In this document: in pieces, positions 63,392 to 64,000 of the stretch
Position numbering within the stretch: position 1 is the stretch's first letter
Layout: every line of letters begins with the position of its first letter
NCBI GenBank assembly: GCA_019423795.1
Contig: JAHZAT010000069.1
Coordinates: 1 to 64,000 of the forward strand
Direction of reading: 5' to 3'
Length of the DNA stretch: 64,000 bases
Origin: Clostridiales bacterium
GTDB taxonomy: Bacteria > Bacillota > Clostridia > Lachnospirales > Lachnospiraceae
Translations under genes and position numbers: made by a program
The notes under the pieces: generated by a model
Told to the model about the DNA's origin: nothing
The model's database searches: none
Seen by the model: the letters and a program-made list of their open reading frames with translations, nothing else

Positions 63392-63420
63392 TTGACATGT
63401 ATACAAAAATCCTCTATAAT
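63392..63420 (+). promoter_or_regulatory. Consensus sigma-A promoter of the sulfate transporter operon
   Basis: TTGACA (63392-63397), exactly 17 bases, TATAAT (63415-63420). Its perfect match suggests strong transcription unless repressed; CATGTATAC overlaps the -35. Confidence 0.9.
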
Positions 63421-63478
63421 CCAATTCATATAAAACATACAGAAATAGTATGGAATCAAAACAAAGGAGAAAAAAACG

Positions 63479-64000
63479 ATGAGAATACGACAACAAAGAA
63501 CCAGACAAATAAATATTAGTAAGAAAATGATGCTGATCTGTCTCTGTATGATTCTCATGGTTTCCATATCAGGATGCGGAGGTAAGAAAAAAGAAAATCT
63601 TACGATCACAAATGTATCCTATGATCCAACAAGAGAGTTTTATGAAAAATATAATAAAGATTTTATTAAATATTATAAAAACAAATATGGTAAGAAAGTA
63701 GAAGTGATCCAGTCCCATGGTGGTTCTGGAAGTCAAGCAAGATCAGTCGTAGAAGGAAGCAATGGTGATGTTGTGACACTGGCCCTAGAACATGACATTT
63801 CACTGATCGAGCAGACAGGATTGATCAACAAAGGATGGCAGAAGAGATTTTCAAATGATTCTGCACCATATACATCAACAATTGTCTTTTTAGTAAGAAA
63901 AGGAAATAAGAAAAATATTAAAGACTGGAATGACCTAGTCAAAAAAGGAGTTGAACTTATCACACCAGATCCAAAGAGCAGTGGAGGAGCCTGCTGGAAT
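63479..64000 (+). CDS. sbp: Sulfate ABC transporter substrate-binding lipoprotein (5' part)
   Basis: The frame runs off the right edge with 174 residues. It starts with a lipoprotein signal ([12 protein letters not shown], Cys33) and then the sulfate/thiosulfate-binding family pattern: [73 protein letters not shown] and [14 protein letters not shown]. It would bind sulfate outside the cell for an ABC importer encoded beyond the window. RBS AAAGGAG precedes the ATG. Confidence 0.93.
   Translation, partial: MRIRQQRTRQINISKKMMLICLCMILMVSISGCGGKKKENLTITNVSYDPTREFYEKYNKDFIKYYKNKYGKKVEVIQSHGGSGSQARSVVEGSNGDVVTLALEHDISLIEQTGLINKGWQKRFSNDSAPYTSTIVFLVRKGNKKNIKDWNDLVKKGVELITPDPKSSGGACWN

Overview
The window looks like chromosome from a low-GC Gram-positive anaerobe of the class Clostridia, most likely Lachnospiraceae. 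An Anaerostipes-like butyrate producer is my best guess, but the sequence alone does not fix the genus. The reasons are strong AGGAGG ribosome sites, AT-rich spacers, CIRCE-controlled hrcA-grpE-dnaK-dnaJ, a Bacillus-like ireB-ruvX-DUF1292-mltG-trmR-trhP block, a SigK-like sigma factor, a chorismate mutase-shikimate kinase fusion, a glycyl radical enzyme and many iron-sulfur enzymes. I see no rRNA, tRNA, intact insertion sequence, prophage or CRISPR array. Layout: 1-5.7 kb holds the end of an SdpI-like gene and a sugar/polyol-type cluster of glycyl radical enzyme, its activase, an FSA-type aldolase and a DeoR regulator. 5.7-24.5 kb is mostly housekeeping: heat-shock operon, a HAD phosphatase, a ferredoxin-like protein, prmA-rsmE, cysteine desulfurase-thiI (tRNA 4-thiouridine), mtaB, ireB-ruvX-DUF1292-RNase J-MltG-like-trmR-trhP. 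24.5-42.7 kb is more accessory: the SigK-like factor, a possible short RNA, a two-membrane-protein plus M20 amidohydrolase plus PucR cluster, a two-component system, a MarR-controlled membrane/kinase fusion, a LysR-metY pair, argH, several unknown envelope proteins and a degraded gene remnant. The most interesting region is 42.8-57.2 kb. It carries two paralogous flavin/iron-sulfur enoate reductases, each paired with its own LysR regulator. They flank a YdiB-like quinate/shikimate dehydrogenase, a YdiM/YdiN-like MFS transporter, a type I dehydroquinate dehydratase and a complete TRAP carboxylate transporter. A second, decayed copy of dehydrogenase plus transporter has been collapsed into a chimera by two in-frame deletions. 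I read this as a quinate/shikimate import and reductive fermentation island. The dehydrogenase would make NADH and 3-dehydro acids, AroD would interconvert dehydroquinate and dehydroshikimate, and the reductases would re-oxidise NADH by saturating the ring. The island sits beside yqeG and aroK, biosynthetic-side genes commonly found together. 57.3-64 kb returns to core genes (aroK fusion, iron alcohol dehydrogenase, efp, exonuclease III, a hexapeptide acyltransferase, a lipoprotein) and ends inside a sulfate-binding lipoprotein gene driven by a consensus promoter.
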